Assembly: GCA_963580455.1 (NCBI GenBank)
Contig: OY756957.1
Location: 30,162,501-30,226,500 of the forward strand
Length of the DNA stretch: 64,000 nt
Direction: 5' to 3'
Origin: Euonymus europaeus
Lineage: Eukaryota > Streptophyta > Magnoliopsida > Celastrales > Celastraceae
A program made the translations under genes and the position numbers. The notes beneath the pieces were generated by a model. That model worked only from the letters and a program-made list of their open reading frames with translations, made no database searches and was not told where the DNA came from. Shown here in pieces: positions 23,513 through 34,420 of this stretch (positions are counted from its first letter, which is position 1; each line of letters begins with the position of its first letter).

Positions 23513-25505
23513 TTTATATGTACACTATCAACTTCCAATTTTGACCTTGTTATTGTATCCGTGCATTAATTTAAACTAATTCAAAGGAAAACAGAAAATA
23601 AGTTTTTGCTTTGTTGAGGGATTGATTGATATGTATCTTGTGGCAACTGCATATATAGCTGCTTACAACGTAATGTTTCATGGTGATTCAGAAGGCAATT
23701 ATATGATGTTATTTGGGCCTATATGTAACATGTTACATGTACAAGATTTGTAGCCTTCTCAAGAAAACACAAATTTTATGCTGTGGAGAAGACATATTCT
23801 ATGGGGATCTGCGTACAAAATTGCAATGATACTTGCGCACAACATTATAAGCCACATTTAAGCTGCAATGTTGAAGAGGCTGAAAGCCAATATGACTAGG
23901 GGTGAGGGGTGACACAAAGAATGTTAAATATTTAAATGTTCGGGTTTTAATTTCAATTGGATTTACGATGTATTTAACTGACTAAATTCGGACCAGTAAA
24001 TTAGGCACTAATTTTATCCCAAGTTAAGATTCGAACAATTAAAAAACATTAATTAAAATATCTTAGAAAGTACACAAATAAAATTTAATTCTCTCAGTAC
24101 ATGAATAAAATTTTCCTAATCTATGTGAAAAAAGAGAGTAAAATGATCTTATAAAATTGAAATGATATAATTCATGTCTAAATTTAATTTAATTCAAATC
24201 GAACAAATTTAGGAATCCAAATACTTGTATCACCTCAAATATGGCGATAAAAAATGGAATTTCCTTATCAGTGTCCACTGGCTACAGATCACGAGGGTCC
24301 CACGTGAAGTATAAAGATTGGGTGGTTGTCGAAATCTTAAAAATAAGTTAGAATGCAATCGAACGCCAAAGATTTAGTCTGCGATCTTTTGACAACCGTT
24401 GAATGCTCCGAGTATACACGAACCATTCTACGTCATAATCGCAGCAGAACAGAGGAAGGCTTGCTCATGGTCCTAGCACCACTCACTCGCGATCGGGTGT
24501 TGGTGGATTTGGCAGAGAGAACCCTCCTCCACCCACTATATTATTATATAAATGATTGATATATTTTTATCTTCTTTGGTGGGTGAATCGGAAATGCTCT
24601 TCTGGGTACAGTGATCTGCTTACTTTTGAAGAACAACACAAAAGGGAATCAAACCTGTAAGCCGCCTAGCTTTTATTTATTTATTCTGATTGATGTTTTT
24701 AAGGTTGTCTGGTGAGCAACTTTCGCTTGAATCCATTAAGAGTTTCTTGTGTTTTTCTGATTGGATGATTGCTGTCATGGTGTTCTGAAGAATGTGAATG
24801 AGATCCAGATGACGTTTCTTCCATCTATTTTTTTTTTAATCTGAATACTACTCTTTCGCTTCGATGAATTTTGTGTTCTTTTCCCATTCATATCCATTTC
24901 CTGGTTTCTTTGATCAGTTTGTGTCTCCCATTATATTCAAATGGTTTGGTGCCCATAGTAGTATTTCAAATTCGGATTTTTAGATCATATCGAGAGAAGG
25001 TTGGCAACGGATAAAGTTTGGATTTTTTTATCTGTAATGTGAGGTTTGGATACACTGGGAAACTTGAATCAGTCAGACTGTGATTTTGATGTCTGAAATG
25101 TACTTCAGTGAGGACATTGCCAACTAAAAAGCAGCATTTTGAGATGTTAGTAAAATGGCTTCCAACATTGTGCTCGCGAGTGCTATAAAAAATTGATGGT
25201 TCAGTCTAATGCTTGTTTATTTTATTTTCTGTTTTAGACTTCTTTTTCTCACTCTGAGTACAATATATCTGATTATCTGTTCCTTTCCTGTTGTACTTAG
25301 TCTCATATGGGAATCATTGAACTTTACGATTCTGTATTTATTCGAAAGGATACCCTTTTGAATATCCATAATCATTCTTTTTATGAATTTTCTGAAATAA
25401 TTAATGATTATGTGATGTCGATCAATTCTCAGATAGCCATCTTGATATTACTAATTGTGCAAGGGATGATAATTTGTTTTGAACCAGATATATACATCTT
25501 AGAAG
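23513..25505. other. Spacer, promoter and 5' UTR intron of the T-protein gene
   Basis: The first part (to about 24250) is AT-rich with no gene. The promoter follows, with a G-box (24301-24306) and a TATA region near 24536-24552. A probable leader exon ends at a GTAAGC donor near 24658. A 5' UTR intron of roughly 0.8 kb then runs to an acceptor shortly before the ATG at 25506. The small open frames here are not taken as genes. Confidence 0.55.
24301..24306. promoter_or_regulatory. G-box CACGTG upstream of the glycine-cleavage T-protein gene
   Basis: CACGTG sits about 240 bp upstream of the TATA-like TATATAAATG. A GATAAAAA I-box-like motif lies near 24246. Together they resemble light-responsive promoters, which would suit a photorespiratory gene. 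Function is inferred from motif and position only. Confidence 0.45.
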
Positions 25506-27602
25506 ATGAGAGGAGGAAGTTTGTGGCAGCTTGGCCAATCTATCACCCGTCGTCTTGTTCAGGCTGAAAAGAAAGCTGTCGGCCGTCGATATTTTGCCTC
25601 AGAAGCTGAGCTAAAAAAGACAGCTCTCTATGACTTCCATGTCGCCAATGGGGGTAAGATGGTGCCATTTGCTGGGTGGAGCATGCCTATTCAGTACAAG
25701 GACTCCATCATGGACTCTACGCTGAATTGCAGAGAAAATGGTAGCCTCTTTGATGTTTCCCACATGTGTGGGCTGAGCCTCAAGGGGAAAGACTGCATTT
25801 CTTTCCTTGAAAAGCTTGTAATTGCTGATGTTGCTGGCCTTGCGCCTGGGAATGGAATGCTGACAGTATTTACAAATGAGAAGGGAGGAGCAATTGATGA
25901 TTCAGTGATTACCAAGGTGAAGGATGATCACATATACCTTGTTGTTAATGCTGGGTGTCGGGACAAAGATCTCGCTCACATTGAAGAGCATATGAAGGCA
26001 TTCAAGAGCAAAGGGGGAGATGTCTCTTGGCACATCCATGATGAGAGATCACTTTTGGCACTGCAGGTCAGTTGTCAGATTTAGATGAATATATGTCTCT
26101 ATCTTAGTTTTTGGCTTGAATTTTACTTGCCTGTAACATCATTTCGCGTGATGATTTGTGCTTCTCTGTTATCTTTTACTTATATTTTTTAAAATTTGCA
26201 GTAATATGGCTGGAAATTGAATGATGATACCGATTTTGCAATCACGCAAACCTCTAGAGTATCTTGCTTTGCTTTTAAAGTGGTTCGAACTTCGATGTGT
26301 TGTGTTTGTTTACCACATTGCCGTCATTTGCTTTCCTTATCTATGAGAATCATTTTCACCCATTTGTATTAGCTTCTACTTTCTACCCTTTACCTGCTTT
26401 ACCGAATTCCATCAATATATTCCAAAACTTTTTGGCATTAGGATATCTTTATGCTTGATGCCTGACCTGGTTCGGAGTAATAAGAAAAGGTTCTGGAATC
26501 ACAATAGGACACTATTACCTTGTATGTGATTCCACTGAGGACCATTGTTACGTTATGAAGGAGCTTTTAGTTTTTGCAGCGCCTCTTTATTGAGTAAATA
26601 ATAAATACTGCCCTCTACTTAATATATGAAGTTTTAATGGATTCCTCTCGTGCAGGGACCTCTTGCTGCCCCAGTTCTCCAACACCTGACAAAAGAGGAT
26701 TTGAGCAAGAAGTATTTTGGGGAGTTTCTAATGTTGGATATCAATGGAGTCCACTGCTACCTTACCAGAACTGGGTATGCTTCTTTTTGGTTTCTTTTAT
26801 GTGTGCGCTTATTGGTTATTGGTCTACTGTCCTAATATATCACTTTCACTTGCATGATGCTTCTTGATTACTGACAATGAAAACTCGTGCTTTATAAATT
26901 ATATCAAACTGAGAATTTATATCTATCACCAATCTGTTAAATTCTCTTACTTCAGTTTGCATTCAACTCCTTCTTCCCTTCTCCTTTGCTTAATCTCAGT
27001 TGTAGTTGAAAGTTTTCAATAGAAGTTTACTTTTGTCCCCTCCTGAGGCTTCCAGATATACTGGTGAAGATGGATTTGAAATCTCAGTTCCTTCAGAACA
27101 TGCAGTAGACCTCACCAAAGCCATTCTGGAAAAGTCTGAAGGGAAGGTAAAGCTAACTGGGCTGGGAGCTCGAGACAGTCTTCGACTAGAAGCCGGACTA
27201 TGTTTATATGGCAATGATATGGAGCAACATACAACACCTGTAGAAGCAGGACTAACATGGGCTATCGGGAAGAGAAGAAGAGCAGAGGGTGGATTTCTAG
27301 GAGCAGAAGTAATCCTCAAACAACTCGAAGAGGGTCCAAAAATCAGGCGTGCTGGATTCTTCTCGACAGGACCACCTCCTAGATCCCATAGTGAGATTCA
27401 GGATGAGACAGGGAAGAACATAGGGGAAGTTACCAGCGGAGGGTTTAGCCCCTGCCTAAAGAAGAACATAGCCATGGGATATGTGAAATCTGGGCTTCAC
27501 AAGGCAGGAACCAAAGTTAAGATTGTGATAAGAGGAAAGGCCAATGATGGAGTTGTCACAAAAATGCCATTTGTACCCACAAAATACTACAAGCCATCCT
27601 GA
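25506..27602 (+). CDS. GDCST: Aminomethyltransferase, mitochondrial (glycine cleavage T-protein)
   Basis: The T-protein transfers the methylene carbon from the H-protein-bound aminomethyl group to tetrahydrofolate, releasing ammonia, in the mitochondrial glycine decarboxylase complex of photorespiration. Three exons are in phase: 25506-26066, 26656-26774 and 27056-27602, giving 408 residues, the usual plant length. The N terminus ([20 protein letters not shown], then [11 protein letters not shown]) is a basic mitochondrial presequence with a likely cleavage after RRYFA. The body shows [52 protein letters not shown] and the C-terminal [10 protein letters not shown] and GYV motifs. The ATG at 25506 is the first in frame after the leader intron. 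No defects are visible. Confidence 0.96.
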
Positions 27603-28352
27603 TTCGTTACTTCAGTGATCCCGCGACCTGTTGTTCTAATTGTTTCTTATTTTGAGTTGTTTCCTATAAATACGGTTGCTACTCTTTCTCCTTTCTCTCT
27701 GAAGAAAGCATATTTTGAAGAGAAAAAGTTTTTTTTTTTTTTTTTTGTTCCAGCTGAAGTTTACTTTCATTTATCTATCGAGTCTTTGACCAAGGTTTTA
27801 ATTTTATGCTGGTAAATGTTAAGAAGGAAATTGATGTCTTAGACTCAGGTTAGGGTTTGATTGTAGATTTTTTGCCATGGACCTTCATACTTTGAAAGAC
27901 GGCTTTGAATATGATGGAGGATAAGACAACGAGCCTTCATGGGCATATGTTTGCAAAAATGGGGTGACTCGCCGAGTTTTGAACGAGTCACTCCAACAAT
28001 TATGGAATAAGCAGAAACATGGATTATAATCTTTGAATATCATCCAAATGGTCAACATTTTCAACAATCAGAGCCAACATTCAAATCAAGACTATTTTCT
28101 TGTGCTGCCAAGACTGCCTCCGCCACCTTCTCCTCTTTATATCGTACATTATTTTCAACAAGCTTTTGCAGTTTGGAAATCCAATAACTAGGAAGAATAC
28201 ATCAAAGACACTATAACCAAAATCATCAGAGAAGTGAACAGATATTTTGGAATAAAATAATTAATATTGTTTCTATGTTTAATTACATGACTATACAAAA
28301 GAATTTCTGGTCAAAACAATGAAAGAATGAACAGTTTTGATAAATTCTACAA
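27603..28352. other. Convergent 3' spacer
   Basis: This spacer separates the 3' ends of the T-protein gene and the minus-strand gene at 28353. No gene is visible; it holds a T-run near 27729 and AT-rich DNA. Confidence 0.5.
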
Positions 28353-29594
28353 TCAAAACAGCTTGCTTCCAAATTCATCTACAGGAATTCCCTCCATGCC
28401 AGAGAATCTTGATTTCATCGCAAGTTCTCTGAGCTGTGACAAGCTTCTACCCAACTGCATAGCCACCTTCATCTCAAACAACTCCCCATTTTCTCTCTTC
28501 TCTAAATCTTTCTCTTCGAGCGCAGACTCGATTGATTCCTCCATGAACTTGAAGAAACCAGCCGAGTTTCTGTACATCTCAAACACCATACCAACTTGCC
28601 CACCATGCTCAAAAGTGTTAACAACACTAGCTAGTGCACCGGCAGTTGCAGCCGCTGTCGATCCCCATGAACCACCAAAGGCAGACCCAACAGCCGCAAT
28701 GCCAGTGAGTAATGGCCCTGAAATGGCTAAAGCCTTGTTGAACTTCAATGCCAAGTTGCCAAGTCTCATGTAATCTTCACTGTCTTTTGTCTTTAACACT
28801 TCAAGAACTTCTCTCATTTCCTCTTCCAGCTCTTCACTCCATCCATTGTTTCTTGTTTCTGTATTCTTTTTGCTTTGTTGTTTGTGTTTAGGCCACCAAA
28901 CTGCAGGCTCAAAAGTCTCAGGGAACTTTTCAAGCATGACTCCTAGTAAGGGAAGAGGGTATGCTCTGTCAAGTGCCAATACTTTCTCCATTGCATCTTT
29001 CACATCTTCTTGAGAAGGAGCACTGTTAATAGCAATGGTTGTATTTAATTCTGAATGAAGTTGCTTGAATAATCTTGTTGCATTTCTTTGCTCTTCTGTG
29101 AGCTGTGAAGGCTGAATCTTGTTCATCACAAGCAACAATCCTGTCGCTGCAGAGAACAATAGTGTGGAAGATAACTTTAGAGACAAAACAGGTTCCCCTG
29201 CACCACTTGTGGCTAAAACACCAGCCATTGTTGCTGCTGTTAAGGTCATCATATTGATAGAGTTTAAGAGAAGAGTGTTCCAGTTGTCACGTTGGTCGCC
29301 GATGTTTTTGTGCATCTCTACTCTATCTGCTACAGTCTCCATAATCGCGTAAAGCTGAAAAATCTCCATAGAAGTGTTGCAGGATTCTTCCACATTCTTT
29401 TTTAGTGGTTCTCTCAGCTTTGTGAGCCCATTAGTATTCCTCAAGTTCAATTCCTCAGCCAAGTTTGTTCTTGGTTTTAATTTTGGAACTGAGACTTGGA
29501 TTTTGGGGAGTTTAGGGACAGATAAAGCAGCACTGATTCTCTTTGAAGAAGAAGAAGAAGAAAAGTTGAGACTCAAAGATTGTAAAGAAGCCAT
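28353..29594 (-). CDS. At4g22030-like protein ('probable F-box' family), plastid-leader-like N terminus
   Basis: Single exon of 413 residues starting MASLQSLSLNF. An in-frame ATG 36 bases upstream would add a 12-residue lead, but the MASLQ start gives a Ser-rich, acid-poor N terminus like a plastid transit peptide, so I prefer it. The protein resembles the plant family annotated after Arabidopsis At4g22030: EMHKNIGDQRDNWNTLLLNS, KIQPSQLTEEQRNATRLFKQ, AMEKVLALDRAYPLPLLG and FEPAVWWP are the conserved blocks. Two hydrophobic, Ala/Gly/Thr-rich helices (around residues 120-160 and 305-345) may be membrane-associated. I see no F-box motif, so the family name should not be read as function. A TATA-like CTATAAG lies upstream at about 29653-29660 on the minus strand. 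Function is unknown. Confidence 0.85.
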   Translation of the reverse strand: MASLQSLSLNFSSSSSSKRISAALSVPKLPKIQVSVPKLKPRTNLAEELNLRNTNGLTKLREPLKKNVEESCNTSMEIFQLYAIMETVADRVEMHKNIGDQRDNWNTLLLNSINMMTLTAATMAGVLATSGAGEPVLSLKLSSTLLFSAATGLLLVMNKIQPSQLTEEQRNATRLFKQLHSELNTTIAINSAPSQEDVKDAMEKVLALDRAYPLPLLGVMLEKFPETFEPAVWWPKHKQQSKKNTETRNNGWSEELEEEMREVLEVLKTKDSEDYMRLGNLALKFNKALAISGPLLTGIAAVGSAFGGSWGSTAAATAGALASVVNTFEHGGQVGMVFEMYRNSAGFFKFMEESIESALEEKDLEKRENGELFEMKVAMQLGRSLSQLRELAMKSRFSGMEGIPVDEFGSKLF

Positions 29595-30554
29595 TTGAAT
29601 TGGAGAAAACTCAGTTTGTTTGTAATGCAAGAGAGAAGGATATTATGTGCTACTTATAGCAATGCCATTAGAAGGGGTCATGTGTTGAAATATTGACTGC
29701 TTGATAGAGGGAGACTTGGCCTATCTGGCTTGACCTGACCCATTCCTTTCTTTATAGTTTTCAAGTTCATAATTTCCGCTCTTAGCCTGGGTCCTTATAT
29801 TACTTTGATGCAGTAAAACTTGATGAGCCAATAATAGCTCTAAAATAATCTCTGCTTTCGCCTATCAAGTATCAACAGTGCTAACAGTTGGAATCTCATT
29901 TATCACAATTGTTGGGCACATAATTTCATGCGTATCATATAGATCATGTCAAACTTACGCATTCATTTAAAATCTCTTGCGTACGATCAAACAACTGAAA
30001 TAATTGAGATTCCAAATTGCTGGAATCTTTATCATTTTCATTAATCTATTAGTGCATTCAATTTCATGCAAATACTTATATATGTTTACATGGTACTTAT
30101 TCAAATAGTATTTTATTATAGCTCAAATATTACCAAAATATTATTAGTTTTTATATATATTGGAGCCATTCAAAATCTATGATATATTAATTGGAGGTCA
30201 TCTTGCAAGCTTAAGTTAATTCAAAACTCAATCAAACTTTGACCACATTATAATAAGTACACATGCTCATTGATATCCATCACTATTGACATTAAAGTTT
30301 ATGATTTATTATAAAAGTACCCCTCAAAAGGATCCAAATTCTAAGGTTTGATAAAGTGTGTGTCTTTTATATCAAAAGAACATAAACTCAAGCACCCATC
30401 AGGAAATTTGACAAATATTTTGAAGCAGACCCGCCTATTACTATTTATTTAAGTAATTAATTAACAGTCCCAATTTCTCAATTCAACTCCTTAGTTTTAC
30501 ACCCACCAATCTCTCTTATAACTCTGTTTTCTTGGTCACTCACATTGAAGAAGG
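29595..30554. other. Divergent spacer
   Basis: This AT-rich spacer separates the minus-strand gene ending its leader near 29640 and the BAP31-like pseudogene. No gene or distinct repeat is visible. Confidence 0.5.
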
Positions 30555-32581
30555 ATGATTCAGCTTTTGTTTACAGTCATATTCTCTATGATGGTACTGG
30601 TATTGTTGCTACTGTTCAAAACCCCATTGAGGAAACTGGTGATCACGGTCTTGGATCGCACCAAGCGCGGCCGCGGCCATGCTGTAGTCAAGACCGTCAC
30701 TGGAACGGTGTCTGTGGGCTAATGTCCAGTGTGTATAGTATGGTGGAGATCCAGAAGAGATGGATCGATGAAGGTTCCATCAGTAATCCGACGGACCAGG
30801 TCCTCATGGCAAAGCACCAACTTAAGGCGACTCTCATGGGTAATTTCTTGATTTATATGAATTCTCTTGTGGTTTTCTATCCTTGAATTGAGAATTCTTA
30901 GTGGGTCTTGTCTGCTCTTGAGAATTTGAATTGTCTTAGTTTCTTAAAGTATCATACTTTGTGAGATTGGTGCTCTCTTTTTATATGTTGATTATAATGT
31001 GTTTTGCCTTGATATTTTGGGAAGTGGGGTTTGTTGAATTTTAGTGTTTGGTTCTGTTTTTACTGGTCATGGTGATCGGCAAGTGGATAACTCCATGTCT
31101 AAGTTATAGCAATTGGTGGTTTAGACTCAAATGAAACGCCTCCATGAGAAATCACAATGACTTCAATGATCTGAAATTCAAAGATCTAATAGCTTAACGA
31201 GGAATAGTTTTGAGCGAGTATGAAGTTTTATGGTCTTGATACATATAATTTTCTATCTCAAGGGGAAAAGATTTGTATGCCATATAAGGAACTGTTATTC
31301 TGCTGAGAACTATTAATTTCTGGTTGTGCAGGTTTTTTTTATTTTTTATTTTGATATTCAGTAGTTCTTGTGATGATATGTTTATATGGTATATGATGTG
31401 GGGAAGGCTTTTATTGCTACCCTACTAACTTTAATGGGTTTTTTTTAATGCAACACTATGACACGCTCTTCAGTTTGGAGAAAGATTAAAGTTTACTGTC
31501 TGAAGAGTGTAAAAATTGCCATTTGTGATGTATCAAGGTTTAATTTCTGTAAATAGAGCGATGGAATAAGTTTGATGGGTATAGTTTATGCATGCTGATT
31601 CAGCCATATAACATGGGGCCTAATGTCCTTACCAGGAAATTGAGATCTCATGACGGTTTTCGCTTTTGCTCTTTAGATTCCAGACTCTGTAATGAAGTCA
31701 ATTAATTTCCTCCATCCACTCTCTTTGTTCAGTCCTGCACTTCCCTAAAACTATCGGCTGTGTTTCTGACTGTTTGGGCTACTAATGTCCTTAACAACAC
31801 TTATCTTTGTTAACTCAGCCACTTAATGTATGACCTTCCCTTGGTTTCTCCCTGAGTTGTTTGAAAATTGTAACTTTGTCCTGGGTTATGAATCTGGTAC
31901 TCTGTTTTGTTCATAGAGGTTTTAACATCAATATGGTTATGAAAAAAACTCCACTCAATTACTTCATGTCAGGTTTGGGTATCGGTTGCATGTCATCTCC
32001 AATATTGCTTGTGACAAGGTGGATAACATAATTTTCTTTCCTTGTCAGTGTTGTTCTCTCTTTCAAGCTGCCCACTTGAGTGGGAGAGTTTTTGGCTTAT
32101 AAGCTTTGAGTTTCAAAACTCTCATTTTCTGTTGGAATCTCAGATACAAAATAACTCTGTTGGCCTTCATACCTATACTAGTCTTGGATATCTGTTTGTA
32201 GGTTCAATACTATTTCTTGCACTAATAGCTGATAGGTTACACTATTATATTAGAGAATTCCGCATTTGAAGGAAAAACATGGAGGCCATTAAGAAACAAG
32301 CTCGAGGTTTTGCAGATGGGAAATCTGGCAGTTCAGAGGAAATTAAGGCCTTAGAGGAAGAGAGTATTGCTATGAAGGGGAAACTTAAAAATCTAGAATC
32401 TGAGTTGGAAACAAAGATAAGTGAGGTGAATGCTGCAGAAGCTAATCAAATTGCTTTAAGAAAGCAATCTAAAGGATTTTTGCTCGAGTATGTTCGGTTG
32501 CTCTCAGAGAACCGACACCTAAATCAGCTGCAGTCTTTGGACCAGAAATTGTCACGTTCCAGTAGCAAGACGATGGACTGA
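30555..32581 (+). pseudogene. BAP31-like ER membrane protein pseudogene
   Basis: The plant family (B-cell receptor-associated protein 31-like) is a three-helix ER membrane protein with a C-terminal coiled coil. Exon 1 (30555-30839) begins MIQLLFTVIFSMMVL and continues to KLVITVLDRTKRGRG, then MSSVYSMVEIQKR and LMAKHQLKATLMG. Exon 2 (32202-32581) has LFLALIADRLHYYIREFRI, then SSEEIKALEEE and a coiled coil ending QSLDQKLSRSSSK. Two lesions break it. One base is lost in exon 1 near 30717, where VSVG runs into TAA and the rest of the exon continues in another frame. In exon 2 an Arg CGA is now TGA at about 32267-32269. One codon is also missing near 32517. The 1.36-kb intron keeps proper splice sites, so this is a decayed gene copy. 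A methionine at 32279 could still start a 100-residue coiled-coil fragment. Confidence 0.88.
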
Positions 32582-33111
32582 CCTTTTCTCTGAACTTTTC
32601 ATTCTAAACCCATTCCAGTTTCAATCATCTAACTCCGGATTTCCATCGTGGATTTGTCAGTTTTGCCCAAGTACTCATCTATGACATTTTGCTTCAAGAA
32701 GTTCCAAAAGAAAGAAAAATTGGGGAAGAGAAATGGGATTTTATGTTGGTGTTCAATTTGAAAAGTACAGTTGAGAGATGAAAGAGGATGGTATAATTTT
32801 TTCGTGACAAATTGTGACATTTTATAGGACATGATTATAAACAAACTTTCAGTTCTGATTTTAGCTCTCTTTTTTCCCAGTAATGAAGATGCTGATTCTT
32901 TTCCTCATATCTTTATGTGTAAGCATATCGATTAATATCCAAGAACTAAATTCTGAAGTGGCAATATATGCTGTCTTGTGATAAGGAATCATGAATAAAA
33001 GGGAAAACTTGTACATTTCTTGTATTGATGAACTGGAAAAGTCAGGAAGAGGACTCATATTATGAAGACATACGACTGTGTTAATAATTGTTACTTAACC
33101 TTCAAGTTATT
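32582..33111. other. Convergent 3' spacer
   Basis: No gene is visible between the BAP31-like pseudogene and the 3' end of the minus-strand anion channel. Confidence 0.5.
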
Positions 33112-34420
33112 TCAAGTCATTGTTCTAAGATCATTAGCAAAACTCAGTACAGGGTCATTTTCGTACAGGAGCTTGTCATTGTTGATTGCGGTGAGCACCA
33201 TCAATCCAAGGAACACGAAAACAGAGAGAGCAGAGAGCGCTAGCATCAATCCTTGTGCTACATGACCTTTCACCTCTTTTGCATACATAGCAGAGGCAAG
33301 AGCAAGGGAGGTTATTGGGAAGGAATAAGCCCACCAAGCAACATTCACTCGTCTCATGGATTTCTTGAAAAGAGCTGGTCTACATGCCTGCCATACAGCA
33401 GCCAGAGTTACAACTTAAAATCTATGAAGGCTTATGCTATGTGAAGTAATGACATCTGTGATCACTATTGTGTGAGATGGCTTCCTAAGCAGCCTACATT
33501 CTGTCATTTTTTCTGCATGAAGAAGCCAATGGAGATTTGAAGTAATCTTGGGGTTATAAAATTACCAGAGAAGTGAAGAGGAACAAGGAGAGGAAAAAGA
33601 GCATCTTTGACATTGTATGAAAGGCTCCTGAGATGGAGTACCAAGCCAAACTTGCTATGCTTGGTGCAGCAAAGAACAAGAAGAATGCTGGCCTCAACAT
33701 TGCGGGAAACTGATTGCAAGCTGATAGCCGCTGGTAAAGTGTGATGAAGAGTACTAAATAGTGCACCATTCCAAGTGAGAACATGCATATTGCACTCTCT
33801 GTCCAGCCCATCTGAGCTGCTGCTTGAGCTACCACCAAGTTTCCTATCACTGACATATGGCTAGTTGGGTTTGCAAGTGTGGACAAAAACCGCTTTTCTG
33901 TCGTGAACCACTGTCCATAGATTTTAACATCAAGCACCACAACCGGAACAGTGAAGACCCAGAAGAGAGCAAGGTAAGATACACTACTTGGATTGATAAT
34001 TGTTGTCGATTGAAGTAAAAGAATCCATGAAATCCAAGGAGTGTACAAGTAGTTCACTCCTATATAGTGCAAAAACTCTGCTTTCACCATGTGAAAGTGA
34101 AATAGACATCTGAGAATGTAGACAAGTGAGAGTAAAATATGCATCAGAAGGGCAAGCCACCAGAGAAGAAGGAAAGATGCGGAAGGGAGCATCTGAAATG
34201 GGTGCCAGACTTCATGCGAGTCACTCTTGGGTTCGCTAAGAATCTTCCACAGCAAAGATTGGCCACCAAGAGAAAGGCTTATCCTGAAATAGCCAGCATG
34301 GAGCCTAGTTAATATGGAAGATTCAGATGGCTCGGAAACATTGGTCTCTTCTTGGTTTTTACTGATGATGGATGCATCAATTATAACCTGAATTGGCGGC
34401 TTAATTTCTTCCTCTGTCAT
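33112..34420 (-). CDS. S-type anion channel, SLAC1 homologue (SLAH1/SLAH4-like)
   Basis: SLAC/SLAH proteins are plasma-membrane anion channels of the TehA fold. The short SLAH1/SLAH4 members work in root anion transport, often with SLAH3. Two exons on the minus strand, 34420-33566 and 33387-33112, splice in phase 0 and give 376 residues, close to SLAH1. A short hydrophilic N terminus precedes LTRLHAGYFRISLSLGGQSL and LWKILSEP, the conserved entry to helix 1. Ten hydrophobic helices can be followed, with NPTSHMSVIGNLVVAQAAAQ and LRPAFFLFFAAPSIASLAW as family landmarks. The long phosphoregulated N and C termini of SLAC1 and SLAH3 are absent. A TATA element reading CTATATAAAG on the minus strand lies at 34491-34500, about 75 bases before the ATG. 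Confidence 0.92.

Noticed and set aside
23890..24240. Possible MITE with GGGGTGACAC / GTATCACCTC ends
   Set aside because: The inverted match is short and imperfect and no target duplication is clear; the sequence is too AT-rich to judge by eye.
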